A DNA stretch of 64,000 nucleotides from Ostreiculturibacter nitratireducens (GCF_032670585.1 NZ_JAVQHL010000002.1:806001-870000); one strand, 5' to 3'. Shown: positions 44,156 to 52,958, counted from the first letter of the stretch. A program made the numbers and translations. The notes: a model not told the origin generated them from the letters alone.

Positions 44156-44539
44156 ATGGCTGACGTGAACCGGGGCAACCGGCCGCTTTCCCCGCATCTT
44201 CAGATCTACCGCTGGCAGGTGCCGATGCTCACCTCGATCCTGACAAGGATCACCGGGAACGCGCTGATCGTCGCCGCGCTCCTGATCGTATGGTGGCTGC
44301 TCGCGGCCGCGACCAGCGCGGAATACTTCGCCGTCGCGGATGCGGTGGTGCGGTCCTGGTTCGGCAAGCTCGTCTTCCTCGGCTCGATCTGGGCCGTCTG
44401 GTATCACATGCTCGCCGGTCTCCGTCACCTTTACTACGACAGCGGGCGCGGCCTCGACATCCCGACGGCGGAAAAGCTCGGCTGGGCCTGCATCATCGGG
44501 TCGGTCGTCCTGACCGTTGTCACCGTCGTCATTCTCTGA
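44156..44539 (+). CDS. sdhC: Succinate dehydrogenase cytochrome b556 subunit
   Basis: A 127-residue membrane anchor with three hydrophobic helices. The N-terminal RPLSPHLQIYRWQ (quinone-site Ser/Arg region) and the heme-ligand His in WYHMLAGLRHLYYD are typical. The start at 44156 gives MADVNRGNRPLSPHL. First gene of sdhC-sdhD-sdhA-lipoproteins-sdhB. Confidence 0.95.
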   Translation: MADVNRGNRPLSPHLQIYRWQVPMLTSILTRITGNALIVAALLIVWWLLAAATSAEYFAVADAVVRSWFGKLVFLGSIWAVWYHMLAGLRHLYYDSGRGLDIPTAEKLGWACIIGSVVLTVVTVVIL

Positions 44540-44550
44540 GGGAGGGGAAG

Positions 44551-44922
44551 ATGCGTTATCTCACCGACCGCAAGCGCGCCGCCGGCCTCGGTTCCGCCAA
44601 GACGGGAACCGAGCATTTCTGGAACATGCAGGTTTCGGCCGTCGCGCTCGCCGTGCTCGTCCCGATCTTCATCTTCACCTTCGGCGCGGCGCTCGGCGGC
44701 ACCTACGAAGAGGTGACGGCCCATTTCGCCCGGCCCTTCCCCGCGATCGTGACGGCGCTCACGCTCGTCGTGGGGCTCACGCATTTCAAGAACGGCGCGC
44801 AGATCATGATCGAGGACTACGCCGAGGGTCTGACCCGCAAGGCCCTGATCATCGGCACGATCTGCCTGAGCTACGCCGCGATGGCCACCGGGCTCTTCGC
44901 GCTCATCAAGCTCGCGCTCTGA
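44551..44922 (+). CDS. sdhD: Succinate dehydrogenase membrane anchor subunit
   Basis: A 123-residue anchor with three hydrophobic segments, including the conserved LTHFKNGAQIMIEDYAEG, in which His is a heme ligand candidate and the Asp-Tyr pair belongs to the quinone site. It starts 11 bp after sdhC behind GGAGGGGAAG. Confidence 0.94.
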   Translation: MRYLTDRKRAAGLGSAKTGTEHFWNMQVSAVALAVLVPIFIFTFGAALGGTYEEVTAHFARPFPAIVTALTLVVGLTHFKNGAQIMIEDYAEGLTRKALIIGTICLSYAAMATGLFALIKLAL

Positions 44923-44936
44923 GGCAAGGACACAAC

Positions 44937-46742
44937 ATGGCTGCTTATCCTTACGAGACGCATGAATACGACGTGGTGGTTGTGGGCGCCGGGGGCTCGG
45001 GCCTGCGCGCGACGCTCGGCATGGCCGAACAGGGGCTCCGCACCGCCTGCGTGACCAAGGTCTTCCCGACCCGCTCGCACACCGTCGCTGCGCAGGGCGG
45101 CATCGCGGCATCGCTGTCGAACATGGGCCCGGACCACTGGCAGTGGCACATGTACGACACGGTGAAGGGCTCCGACTGGCTCGGAGACACCGACGCGATG
45201 GAATACCTCGCGCGCGAGGCGCCGAAGGCGGTCTACGAGCTGGAGCACTACGGCGTTCCCTTCTCCCGCACCGAGGAAGGCAAGATCTACCAGCGCCCGT
45301 TTGGCGGCCACACGACCGAATTCGGCGAGGGCCCGCCGGTGCAGCGCACCTGCGCCGCGGCCGACCGCACCGGCCACGCGATCCTGCACACGCTCTACGG
45401 CCAGTCGTTGAAGCAGCAGGCAGAGTTCTTCATCGAGTATTTCGCGATCGACCTCCTGATGTCCGAGGACGGCCGTTGCCAGGGCGTCGTGGCCTGGAAA
45501 CTCGACGACGGCACGATCCACGTCTTCAACGCGAAGATGACGGTTCTGGCGACCGGCGGCTACGGCCGCGCCTACTTCTCCGCGACCTCGGCGCATACCT
45601 GCACCGGCGACGGCGGCGGCATGGTCGCCCGCGCGGGGCTTCCGCTGCAGGACATGGAATTCGTGCAGTTCCACCCGACGGGCATCTACGGCTCTGGCTG
45701 CCTCATCACAGAGGGCGCGCGCGGTGAGGGTGGCTACCTGACGAACTCCGAGGGCGAGCGCTTCATGGAACGCTACGCGCCGACCTACAAGGACCTCGCC
45801 TCGCGCGACGTGGTCAGCCGCTGCATGACCATGGAAATCCGCGAGGGCAGGGGCGTGGGCGAGCACAAGGACCACATCCACCTGCACTTGAACCATTTGC
45901 CGCCGGAAACGCTGGCCGAACGCCTTCCGGGCATCTCCGAATCGGCGAAGATCTTCGCCGGCGTGGACGTCACGAAGGAACCGATCCCGGTCCTGCCGAC
46001 GGTCCACTACAACATGGGCGGCATCCCGACGAACTACTGGGGCGAAGTGCTGAACGCCGACGCCAAGAACCCCGACCGCGTCGCGCCGGGCCTGATGGCA
46101 GTGGGCGAGGCGGGCTGCGCCTCGGTCCACGGGGCGAACCGCCTCGGCTCCAACTCACTCATCGACCTCGTGGTCTTCGGCCGCGCCGCCGCGATCCGCG
46201 CGGGCGAGATCGTGGACCCGAAGGAACGGAACGAGCCGGTGAACAAGGCCGCGGTCGAGGCCGCGCTCGCCCGGTTCGATGAGATGCGCCATGCCAATGG
46301 CAGCGTGCCGACGGCGGAACTCCGGCTTGAAATGCAGAAGACGATGCAGGCGGACGCCGCCGTCTTCCGCACCGACAAGACGCTGGCCGAAGGGGTCGAG
46401 AAGATGACCGCCGTCGCCGGAAAGATGGGCGATCTGAAGGTCACCGACCGTTCGCTGATCTGGAACTCCGACCTGATGGAGACGCTGGAGCTGGCGAACC
46501 TCATGCCGAACGCGCTCGCGACCATCGTCTCGGCCGAGGCGCGCAAGGAAAGCCGCGGCGCCCATGCGCACGAGGACTACCCCGACCGCGACGACAAGAA
46601 CTGGCGCAAGCACACGCTCGCCTGGGTCGAGGACGCGAAGGTCAAGCTCGACTACCGGCCGGTGCATCTCGACCCGCTGACAAAACCCGAAGAGGGAGGG
46701 ATCGACCTCAAGAAGATCGCGCCGAAGGCGAGGGTTTACTGA
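44937..46742 (+). CDS. sdhA: Succinate dehydrogenase flavoprotein subunit
   Basis: Catalytic FAD subunit (601 residues) facing the cytoplasm. VVVGAGGSGLRATLGMAE binds FAD; the covalent flavin His is in TRSHTVAAQGGIAASL; substrate residues lie in QFHPTGIYGSGCLITEGARGEGG and the HxxxxNRLGSNSL region (SVHGANRLGSNSL). The start follows GAGGCAAGGACACAAC. A strong hairpin and two lipoprotein genes separate it from sdhB. Confidence 0.97.
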   Translation: MAAYPYETHEYDVVVVGAGGSGLRATLGMAEQGLRTACVTKVFPTRSHTVAAQGGIAASLSNMGPDHWQWHMYDTVKGSDWLGDTDAMEYLAREAPKAVYELEHYGVPFSRTEEGKIYQRPFGGHTTEFGEGPPVQRTCAAADRTGHAILHTLYGQSLKQQAEFFIEYFAIDLLMSEDGRCQGVVAWKLDDGTIHVFNAKMTVLATGGYGRAYFSATSAHTCTGDGGGMVARAGLPLQDMEFVQFHPTGIYGSGCLITEGARGEGGYLTNSEGERFMERYAPTYKDLASRDVVSRCMTMEIREGRGVGEHKDHIHLHLNHLPPETLAERLPGISESAKIFAGVDVTKEPIPVLPTVHYNMGGIPTNYWGEVLNADAKNPDRVAPGLMAVGEAGCASVHGANRLGSNSLIDLVVFGRAAAIRAGEIVDPKERNEPVNKAAVEAALARFDEMRHANGSVPTAELRLEMQKTMQADAAVFRTDKTLAEGVEKMTAVAGKMGDLKVTDRSLIWNSDLMETLELANLMPNALATIVSAEARKESRGAHAHEDYPDRDDKNWRKHTLAWVEDAKVKLDYRPVHLDPLTKPEEGGIDLKKIAPKARVY

Positions 46743-46751
46743 GCCATGGCA

Positions 46752-46790
46752 CACGCGGCGCCGCCGATTGAATCCGCGCGGCGCCACGTG
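46752..46790 (+). repeat. Strong hairpin between sdhA and the lipoprotein genes
   Basis: The two 13-base arms (46752-46764 and 46778-46790) are complementary except for one mismatch and contain the core GGCGCCGC/GCGGCGCC. The loop is 13 bases. There is no T-run, so it is more likely an RNA-stability or processing element than a terminator, since sdhB must be expressed from beyond it. Confidence 0.45.
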
Positions 46791-46846
46791 GACCTGCCTG
46801 CAACCCGCCGGACAAAGGCACTACCCGCTGGCTGATGGAGGAGAGA

Positions 46847-47347
46847 ATGCAGAATTCGATGACCCTTTGCGCGCAAGGAACGGGCCGCCGACTGGCCGCA
46901 GGCGCGGCGTTTGCCGTGCTCCTTCTTGCCGGTTGCGCGGAAACCAGAGCCCCGGACCCTTTCGACCGCGCCGTCACGGGCTGCATTGCCGAAACCGGCG
47001 CGCCCGGGCGCTATACTTACGATCGCAGCGCAATCGGCCCGAACGGCCTGCCGGTGATCCGGGCCGCCGAGGGCGGCACGATTCGCGGCGAGGCGTTTGT
47101 GACAGCCTGCGTGGAAGCGCGGATGAGCCCCGGTTCGGGGAGGATCGTCACCGCCGCGCCGACGCCAGCGGTCGTGAAGCCGGCACCCGGCAAGAACCTC
47201 GGCGGGTTGCCGTTGCCCACGCAATACGCGTTGATGCCCGGCGATGCCGAGTTGTGGAACACGCTGACCCGCGAACAGCAGGAACGCGCGCTTCGCTTCC
47301 TCGCCAGCGGCTCGACGATCCGTTCCTCGTTGCGCGGTGACCCCTGA
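46847..47347 (+). CDS. Lipoprotein of unknown function inside the sdh operon
   Basis: A 166-residue protein with a lipoprotein signal peptide ending in the lipobox LLLAGC (Cys near residue 29). The mature region includes GLPVIRAAEGGTIRGEAF and a C-terminal helix TREQQERALRFLASGSTIRSSL. The start at 46847 is favoured by GGAGGAG just upstream; an ATG at 46835 is an alternative. It overlaps the next lipoprotein start (TGATG). No family recognised. Confidence 0.8.
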   Translation: MQNSMTLCAQGTGRRLAAGAAFAVLLLAGCAETRAPDPFDRAVTGCIAETGAPGRYTYDRSAIGPNGLPVIRAAEGGTIRGEAFVTACVEARMSPGSGRIVTAAPTPAVVKPAPGKNLGGLPLPTQYALMPGDAELWNTLTREQQERALRFLASGSTIRSSLRGDP

Positions 47348-47649
47348 TGCGCCTTTTCGCCGCTCTCCTGCCACTACCACTCGTTCTTGGGCTGGGCGCC
47401 TGCGCGCCGATGTCCATCGAGCGCGCCGAGCAGGTCTGTTTCGAGCGCGCCCGCCTCGCGCTCAGGCCCCGCGGGGAGGCCTATTTCGGCGCGACAACCG
47501 AAGGTCCCGCCTACGGATTGGAGGTGGAGATCACCTCCGACTACCTGCAGGGCCGCGATCCGGCAGAGGTCTACGACGCCTGCGTTTTCGAGAAGTCGGG
47601 CCAGTTCCCCAGGCGCCCGCTCTATGCCCGCGAAGATTGGAAGGGATGA
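47347..47649 (+). CDS. Small lipoprotein of unknown function before sdhB
   Basis: A 100-residue protein with a lipoprotein signal (lipobox LGAC, Cys near residue 19) and Cys residues at VCFERAR and DACVFEK that could pair. It overlaps the stop of the preceding lipoprotein gene and ends 3 bp before the sdhB start, so it is translated with sdhB. Function unknown. Confidence 0.8.
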   Translation: MRLFAALLPLPLVLGLGACAPMSIERAEQVCFERARLALRPRGEAYFGATTEGPAYGLEVEITSDYLQGRDPAEVYDACVFEKSGQFPRRPLYAREDWKG

Positions 47650-47652
47650 AAG

Positions 47653-48432
47653 ATGGTCCAGTTCACGCTCCCCAAGAACTCCAAGATCCGGGTCGGCAAG
47701 ACCTGGCCCAAGCCCGAGGGCGCGACCAATGTCCGCAAGTTCCAGATCTACCGCTGGGATCCTGACACGGGCGAAAACCCGCGCGTGGACACATATTTCC
47801 TCGACATTGACAAGTGCGGGCCGATGGTTCTCGACGCCCTCATCAAGATCAAGAACGAGGTCGACCCGACGCTGACTTTCCGCCGGTCGTGCCGCGAGGG
47901 GATCTGCGGCTCCTGCGCAATGAACATCGACGGGATCAACACGCTGGCGTGCATCTACGGCCTCGACGAGATCACCGGCGACGTGAAGATCTATCCCCTG
48001 CCGCATATGCCGGTGATCAAGGACCTGATCCCCGACCTGACCCATTTCTACGCCCAGCACGCCTCGATCATGCCGTGGCTGGAAACGAAGACGAACCGTC
48101 CCGCGAAGGAATGGCGCCAGTCGATCGAGGACCGCAAGAAACTCGACGGCCTCTACGAGTGCGTGATGTGTGCCTCCTGTTCGACGTCCTGCCCGAGCTA
48201 CTGGTGGAACGGCGACCGTTACCTCGGCCCGGCCGCTCTCCTGCATGCCTACCGCTGGATCATCGATAGCCGCGACGAGGCGACGGGCGAACGGCTCGAC
48301 CAGCTCGAGGACCCGTTCAAGCTCTACCGCTGCCACACGATCATGAACTGCGCCAAGACCTGCCCGAAGGGGCTGAACCCCGCGAAAGCCATCGCGGAGA
48401 TCAAGAAGATGATGGTCGAGCGGGTGGTCTGA
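47653..48432 (+). CDS. sdhB: Succinate dehydrogenase iron-sulfur subunit
   Basis: A 259-residue subunit with all three clusters: [2Fe-2S] in SCREGICGSCAMNIDGINTLAC, [4Fe-4S] in CVMCASCSTSCPSYWW and [3Fe-4S] in CHTIMNCAKTCPKGLNP. It passes electrons from SdhA to quinone. Last gene of the sdh operon; no clear terminator follows. Confidence 0.97.
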   Translation: MVQFTLPKNSKIRVGKTWPKPEGATNVRKFQIYRWDPDTGENPRVDTYFLDIDKCGPMVLDALIKIKNEVDPTLTFRRSCREGICGSCAMNIDGINTLACIYGLDEITGDVKIYPLPHMPVIKDLIPDLTHFYAQHASIMPWLETKTNRPAKEWRQSIEDRKKLDGLYECVMCASCSTSCPSYWWNGDRYLGPAALLHAYRWIIDSRDEATGERLDQLEDPFKLYRCHTIMNCAKTCPKGLNPAKAIAEIKKMMVERVV

Positions 48433-48459
48433 GCCCGCCCCGGTCGCGGCCGACTTGGA

Positions 48460-48477
48460 ATTTCGGCGCTGACCGGG
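48460..48477 (+). promoter_or_regulatory. 18-bp motif, copy 1, before the hydrolase-LuxR gene
   Basis: ATTTCGGCGCTGACCGGG at 40-58 bp before the GTG start. Seventeen of eighteen bases recur before the gene at 49744. A site bound by the LuxR-type protein itself is the simplest reading. Confidence 0.45.
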
Positions 48478-48517
48478 GTAGAGTGACGGGGAGCCATCGC
48501 CCCGGAGGTGCTTCACC

Positions 48518-49591
48518 GTGCACGACCACGAGGTGCGGTTCTGCGAAAGCTTCGACGGCACCCGCATCGCCTACAGCCTTTCAGGGAGCGGGCCTCCAGT
48601 CGTGCTTCTGCCGAGTTGGCTGACCCATCTGGGCTTCCAGCGGCGTAGCGTGGCATGGAAACCCTGGCTGACGGCACTGTCGGCCGGCTACAGGCTTGTC
48701 CGCTACGATCCGCGGGGCTGCGGCATGTCCGACCGCCAGGTTGCGGATCTCTCGTTCGGCGCGTGGGTCCGCGATCTGGAGGCGCTCGCCAGTCACCTCG
48801 AACTCGATCATTTTTCGCTGGTTGGCACGTGCCAGGGTGGCGCCGTGGCGATCGAATACGCCGCCCGCTACCCGAGCCGCGTCAGCCGGCTGGTCCTGTG
48901 CGGTGCTTACGCGCGGGGGCGCAACAAACGCCGCGATGCGCCGATCGAACCGGAAAAGGCGCGCGTCATGCTGGACATGATCAGAGTGGGCTGGGGCAGC
49001 GAGGATCACGCGTTCTCCATGGCCTTCGCTCAGCAGTTCCAGCCGGACGGCGCGGCGGATCACCTGCAGTCCTGGTGCGAGTTGCAGCGCAGGGCCGCGA
49101 CCCCGCGAGAGGCCGCAGCACTGACCGAGATCATGTTCGACATCGATGTCCAGACGGCATTGCGGGTCATCGGCTGTCCGACCCTGGTCGCCCATGCCCG
49201 CCGCGATTCCGTGGTGCCGATCGAGGAAGGCCGGCTGCTCGCCCGGCAGATCCAGGGTGCGCGGTTCCTGGAACTCGACACCGCCAACCACTTCATGCGC
49301 GAGGACGAGCCTGCCTGGTCCACCCTCGTCGATGCGGTGCGCGAATTCCTTCCGACGCGGGAAGCCAACGACGCTCGTATGAGCGAACTGAGCCCGCGGG
49401 AGCGTGAGGTCCTCGATCACCTGGCGAGGGGCCTCGACAATCGCGAAATCGGCGAAAGGCTTGGCATCAGCGAGAAGACCGTGCGCAACCACGTCTGGAG
49501 CATCTTCGGCAAACTGGGGGTAAGGACGCGGGCGCAGGCAATCGTTGCGATTCGCGATGCCCGCCACGGAAAGCCGCCGGCCAAGACCTGA
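48518..49591 (+). CDS. Alpha/beta-hydrolase fused to a C-terminal LuxR-type DNA-binding domain
   Basis: A 357-residue protein. Residues 1 to about 280 form an alpha/beta-hydrolase domain and residues 289-345 a LuxR HTH (LSPREREVLDHLARGLDNREIGERLGISEKTVRNHV). The nucleophile elbow reads VGTCQGG, so Cys105 stands where Ser is usual; Asp230 (HARRDSVVP) and His258 (TANHFM) complete a possible triad. The hydrolase part probably acts as a ligand sensor, possibly with covalent chemistry. It starts with GTG after CGGAGG. Single-gene unit after sdhB. Confidence 0.88.
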   Translation: MHDHEVRFCESFDGTRIAYSLSGSGPPVVLLPSWLTHLGFQRRSVAWKPWLTALSAGYRLVRYDPRGCGMSDRQVADLSFGAWVRDLEALASHLELDHFSLVGTCQGGAVAIEYAARYPSRVSRLVLCGAYARGRNKRRDAPIEPEKARVMLDMIRVGWGSEDHAFSMAFAQQFQPDGAADHLQSWCELQRRAATPREAAALTEIMFDIDVQTALRVIGCPTLVAHARRDSVVPIEEGRLLARQIQGARFLELDTANHFMREDEPAWSTLVDAVREFLPTREANDARMSELSPREREVLDHLARGLDNREIGERLGISEKTVRNHVWSIFGKLGVRTRAQAIVAIRDARHGKPPAKT

Positions 49592-49633
49592 CCCCGGACG
49601 AATGTCCCATTGGCAACAGGCTCTTTCGACCGG

Positions 49634-49651
49634 ATTTCGGCACTGACCGGG
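49634..49651 (+). promoter_or_regulatory. 18-bp motif, copy 2, before the small exported protein
   Basis: ATTTCGGCACTGACCGGG, one base different from the copy before the hydrolase-LuxR gene; here it lies 93-110 bp before the start at 49744. The pair suggests common control of the two genes. Confidence 0.45.
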
Positions 49652-49743
49652 ACAGCCGCCTCAGGCGGCGGTCGCCTCCTCCCGTCTAGGATTCCGGAAT
49701 GGAGGCCCTGCCCCCTGCCGGGCCCGCAATCCGGGAGGCCGCG

Positions 49744-50046
49744 ATGTTCCCTTCAAGAAACCCCCGCGCCGCTGCGTCAGCCCCTCTGTCCGCCGCTTTG
49801 TTGCTCGCGGCGGCATTTCCCGCGGCCGCCGAGAGCCAAAGTCCGGAACCGGCAATCGAGGCGATGAAGCGTGCCTACCTCGACTGCGAGCGCGCCGCGA
49901 TGGCCAACGCGCTGGACGACGGCGGGATCATGTCCTGCTCGGTTCTGTACGAGGAACTCAAGGCCGAAGGATTCGACGGCAGCTTCAAGGCGCTGCGGCG
50001 ATGGTACGATCTGCAGGACATTGGCCGGGAGGACACAGCGGTATGA
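49744..50046 (+). CDS. Small exported protein of unknown function
   Basis: A 100-residue protein with a signal peptide (hydrophobic APLSAALLLAAAFPAAAES) and a mature part with two Cys (YLDCERA and IMSCSVLYEELK). The start at 49744 has GGGAGGCC directly upstream; a longer reading from 49699 is less likely. It shares an 18-bp upstream motif with the hydrolase-LuxR gene. Function unknown. Confidence 0.72.
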   Translation: MFPSRNPRAAASAPLSAALLLAAAFPAAAESQSPEPAIEAMKRAYLDCERAAMANALDDGGIMSCSVLYEELKAEGFDGSFKALRRWYDLQDIGREDTAV

Positions 50047-50121
50047 CCGCGCCGCACGGCTAGTCGGCCTTCGTGCTCCGTGCTAGCCTGATCGAGGAGA
50101 TCTTTCCGAAAGGCTGCGGCC

Positions 50122-51279
50122 ATGCCCAGCGACGTCACCCTCCTCGTAGGCACCACCAAGGGCCTGTTCCTGATAGATGGCGACACCACCCGTTCGGGCT
50201 GGACCGTATCCGGCCCCCACTGCAACGGCTGGCCGATCAACCACGCCGTGGGCGACCCCGCGTCCGGCACAATCTGGGCCGGCGGTGGCGGCGACTGGCA
50301 GGGTGCGGGCGTCTGGCGATCCCATGACGGTGGCCGGAGCTGGACGCTCGCCAAGCTCACGACGGGGCAGATCGACGACTGGGCCGCGAACGACCCGGAC
50401 TTCGCCGAGATGATCGGCTGGAAGGCCACCGCGGCACCCTTCGGCAAGGACTTCAGCCAGGTCTGGTCACTCGGGTTCTCGCAAGGCACGCTCTACGCGG
50501 GCACCAAACCTGCGGCGCTCCTTGCGAGCCGGGATGGCGGTGAAAGCTGGGAAAAGGTCCACGGCCTCACCGATCACCCTTCCGCCGCCAACTGGAACCC
50601 GGGCGCGGCGGGGCTCGTTCTGCACTCCATCGTGGCCGACGCCGATGATCCGGCGAAGATGTGGGTCGGAATCTCGGCGGCGGGCGTCTTCGCCACCGAG
50701 AATGGCGGCGCGACATGGGAACGGCGCAACCGCCTTTCGAACGCCGAGGCTCATGCCCACCATGACCATCCCGCCGCGCCGAAGGACGGCGAGACCGGAC
50801 ACTGCGTGCACAACATGATGCGCGCGCCGGGGGCAGGCGACGTTCTCTACCAGCAGAATCACCACGGTGTGTTCCGCAGTTCTGACGGCGGGCGCAGCTG
50901 GGATGATATCACCGAGGGCCTGCCCTCGACTTTCGGCTTTCCGATCCGCGTCCACCCGCGCGATCCCGGCACTGTCTGGACCCTGCCATTGAACGGCGAT
51001 ACCCAGGGCCGTTTCCCGCCGGGTGCCGCCGCCGCGGTCTGGCGCACGCGTGACGGCGGGGCAAACTGGCAGGCGATGCGCGAGGGCCTGCCGCAGCAGA
51101 ACTGCTTCTTCACCGTGCTCCGGCAGGCGATGGCGGGCGACACCCGCGACCCTGCGGGGGTCTATTTCGGCACGAACTCCGGCTCGGTCTTTGCGAGCGT
51201 GGACGAAGGCGACAGCTGGCAGGAGATTGCGCGCCATCTGCCGACGGTCCTGGCCGTCGAGGTGCTGGAGCGGGCCTGA
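50122..51279 (+). CDS. BNR/sialidase-like beta-propeller protein
   Basis: A 385-residue protein with six Asp-box (BNR) repeats of the SxDGGxxW type: SHDGGRSW, SRDGGESW, TENGGATW, SSDGGRSW, TRDGGANW and SVDEGDSW. This predicts a beta-propeller like glycosyl hydrolase or Ycf48-type proteins. No signal peptide is visible, so it is probably cytoplasmic. A His-rich stretch EAHAHHDHPAAP lies in the middle. Catalytic sialidase residues cannot be assigned. Confidence 0.82.
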   Translation: MPSDVTLLVGTTKGLFLIDGDTTRSGWTVSGPHCNGWPINHAVGDPASGTIWAGGGGDWQGAGVWRSHDGGRSWTLAKLTTGQIDDWAANDPDFAEMIGWKATAAPFGKDFSQVWSLGFSQGTLYAGTKPAALLASRDGGESWEKVHGLTDHPSAANWNPGAAGLVLHSIVADADDPAKMWVGISAAGVFATENGGATWERRNRLSNAEAHAHHDHPAAPKDGETGHCVHNMMRAPGAGDVLYQQNHHGVFRSSDGGRSWDDITEGLPSTFGFPIRVHPRDPGTVWTLPLNGDTQGRFPPGAAAAVWRTRDGGANWQAMREGLPQQNCFFTVLRQAMAGDTRDPAGVYFGTNSGSVFASVDEGDSWQEIARHLPTVLAVEVLERA

Positions 51280-51692
51280 TCGTCCCGCGGCTCTGCGGGC
51301 CGATCGTCTTGCGCCGCGATGGCGTGAATCCGGTTGCCGTCGGACGCGCTCGATGATGCGTCCGAAACCGAAGTCACGCCGGGCATCCCGCCCGAGAAAA
51401 ACTCTCCGCCATTGACTTTCCGCACCGGAGCGCCGATGTAGCCACCATCCCAAGGCCCCCCGCCGCGTGAGCGGGGCCGGCGCCAGGCGCGCCGAAGGCC
51501 GGGAAAGGGCGTCACGGCCCGCAACCAGGTTCCCACAATCACGCAGGGGGTCCGCCGGCAGGTCGGCATCGTGGGCAATCCGGTCCGCGGGCGAGCTCTG
51601 CCGCACTCATGCGCAACCGTCCCGCCTTCCCTCGGAAGGCGTGCGGGCGACCCTTGTTACCGTGCCCTCAGGGGCCCGACCGAAAGAAGAAT
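51280..51692. other. Intergenic leader region before the DEAD-box gene
   Basis: About 410 bp with no gene I can support. At its left end is an imperfect hairpin (51278-51305) with no T-run. Close to the helicase start lies a perfect hairpin CGCCTTCC-CTC-GGAAGGCG (51623-51641). Open frames on both strands here lack recognisable features. Confidence 0.45.
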
Positions 51693-52946
51693 ATGACAAC
51701 GTTCAAATCCCTTGGCCTCTCCGACCGCCTCCTCGCGCGGCTTTCGGAACTCGGCCTGACCGCGCCGACGCCGATCCAGGCGCAGGCCATCCCGCACGTC
51801 CTCGACGGCCGCGACGTGATGGGCCTCGCCCAGACCGGCACCGGCAAGACCGCGGCCTTCGGCCTGCCGCTCGTCCAGCACCTTTCCCGCGAACGGGGAA
51901 AACCCGCGCCGAAGACCGCGCGCGCGCTCGTGCTCGCGCCGACCCGCGAACTCGCGAAGCAGATCGAGGCGACGCTCAAGTCCCTCACGCAGGGCACGCC
52001 GACCCGCACGACTGTCGTCGTGGGCGGGGCCTCGCTCAACGTCCAGGCGGAGCGGCTCTCGCGCGGGACGGACATCCTGGTGGCGACACCGGGGCGCCTC
52101 ATGGACCTTCTGGAACGCGATGCGGTCGATATCACCGGCACGCGGTTCCTCGTCCTCGACGAGGCCGACCAGATGCTGGACATGGGCTTCATCCACGCGC
52201 TGCGCCGGATCGTCCGCTACCTCCCGCGCCAGCGGCAGACGCTTCTCTTCTCCGCGACCATGCCCAAACTCATGGCCGAGGTGGCGGCAAGCTACCTGAA
52301 CGACCCGATCCGGGTCGAGGTCACGCCTCCGGGGAAGGCTGCCGACAAGATCGACCAGGCCGTGCATTTCGTCACGCAGGGCGACAAGGCGAAGCTTCTC
52401 GAATCCTACCTCGACAAGCACCGCGATGAACTCGCGCTCGTCTTCGGGCGCACGAAGCACGGGGCGGAGAAGCTGATGAAGCTCCTCGCCAGCTGGGGTT
52501 TCGCCGCCGCCTCGATCCACGGCAACAAGAGCCAGGGTCAGCGCGACCGTGCGCTCGCGGCGTTCAAGTCGGGCGAGATCCGTGTTCTTGTCGCGACCGA
52601 CGTCGCCGCCCGCGGCCTGGACATCCCGGCGGTGCGCCACGTCTACAACTACGACCTGCCGAACGTGCCGGAGAACTACGTCCACCGCATCGGCCGCACC
52701 GCGCGGGCCGGGGCCGATGGCAAGGCCATCGCTTTCTGTGCCCCCGCCGAGATGGACGAGCTTCGCGCGATCGAGAAGGTGATGAAGATCCAGGTTCCCG
52801 TGATTGGCGGAGAGCCCTGGACACCCGCTCCGCTTGCCACCCCCGCCGCAAAGGGCAAGCCTGGCGCCAAGGGCAAGGCTGACGCCAAGAGCCGCCCGCG
52901 TCGGCGGCGCCCGAAGCGGAAGGCCGAGGTGAAACAGGCCGCCTGA
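51693..52946 (+). CDS. DEAD-box RNA helicase, RhlE-like
   Basis: A 417-residue helicase with all core motifs: the Q motif (PTPIQAQAIP), AQTGTGKT, PTRELAKQI, TPGRLMDLL, DEAD, SAT, ATDVAARGLDIP and HRIGRTARAG. A short basic Lys/Arg/Pro tail (PRRRRPKRKAEVKQAA) binds RNA. It probably acts in ribosome assembly or RNA decay. The start at 51693 gives MTTFKSLGLSDRLL. A terminator follows. Confidence 0.92.
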   Translation: MTTFKSLGLSDRLLARLSELGLTAPTPIQAQAIPHVLDGRDVMGLAQTGTGKTAAFGLPLVQHLSRERGKPAPKTARALVLAPTRELAKQIEATLKSLTQGTPTRTTVVVGGASLNVQAERLSRGTDILVATPGRLMDLLERDAVDITGTRFLVLDEADQMLDMGFIHALRRIVRYLPRQRQTLLFSATMPKLMAEVAASYLNDPIRVEVTPPGKAADKIDQAVHFVTQGDKAKLLESYLDKHRDELALVFGRTKHGAEKLMKLLASWGFAAASIHGNKSQGQRDRALAAFKSGEIRVLVATDVAARGLDIPAVRHVYNYDLPNVPENYVHRIGRTARAGADGKAIAFCAPAEMDELRAIEKVMKIQVPVIGGEPWTPAPLATPAAKGKPGAKGKADAKSRPRRRRPKRKAEVKQAA

Positions 52947-52958
52947 TCCGAACCCCTC

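Noticed and set aside
51162..51606. Minus-strand frames in the gap before the DEAD-box gene, one containing SDGNRIHAIAA, reminiscent of a tmRNA tag end
   Set aside because: No stop follows the tag-like residues, no tRNA-like acceptor or T-arm could be folded, and the frames have no protein features.
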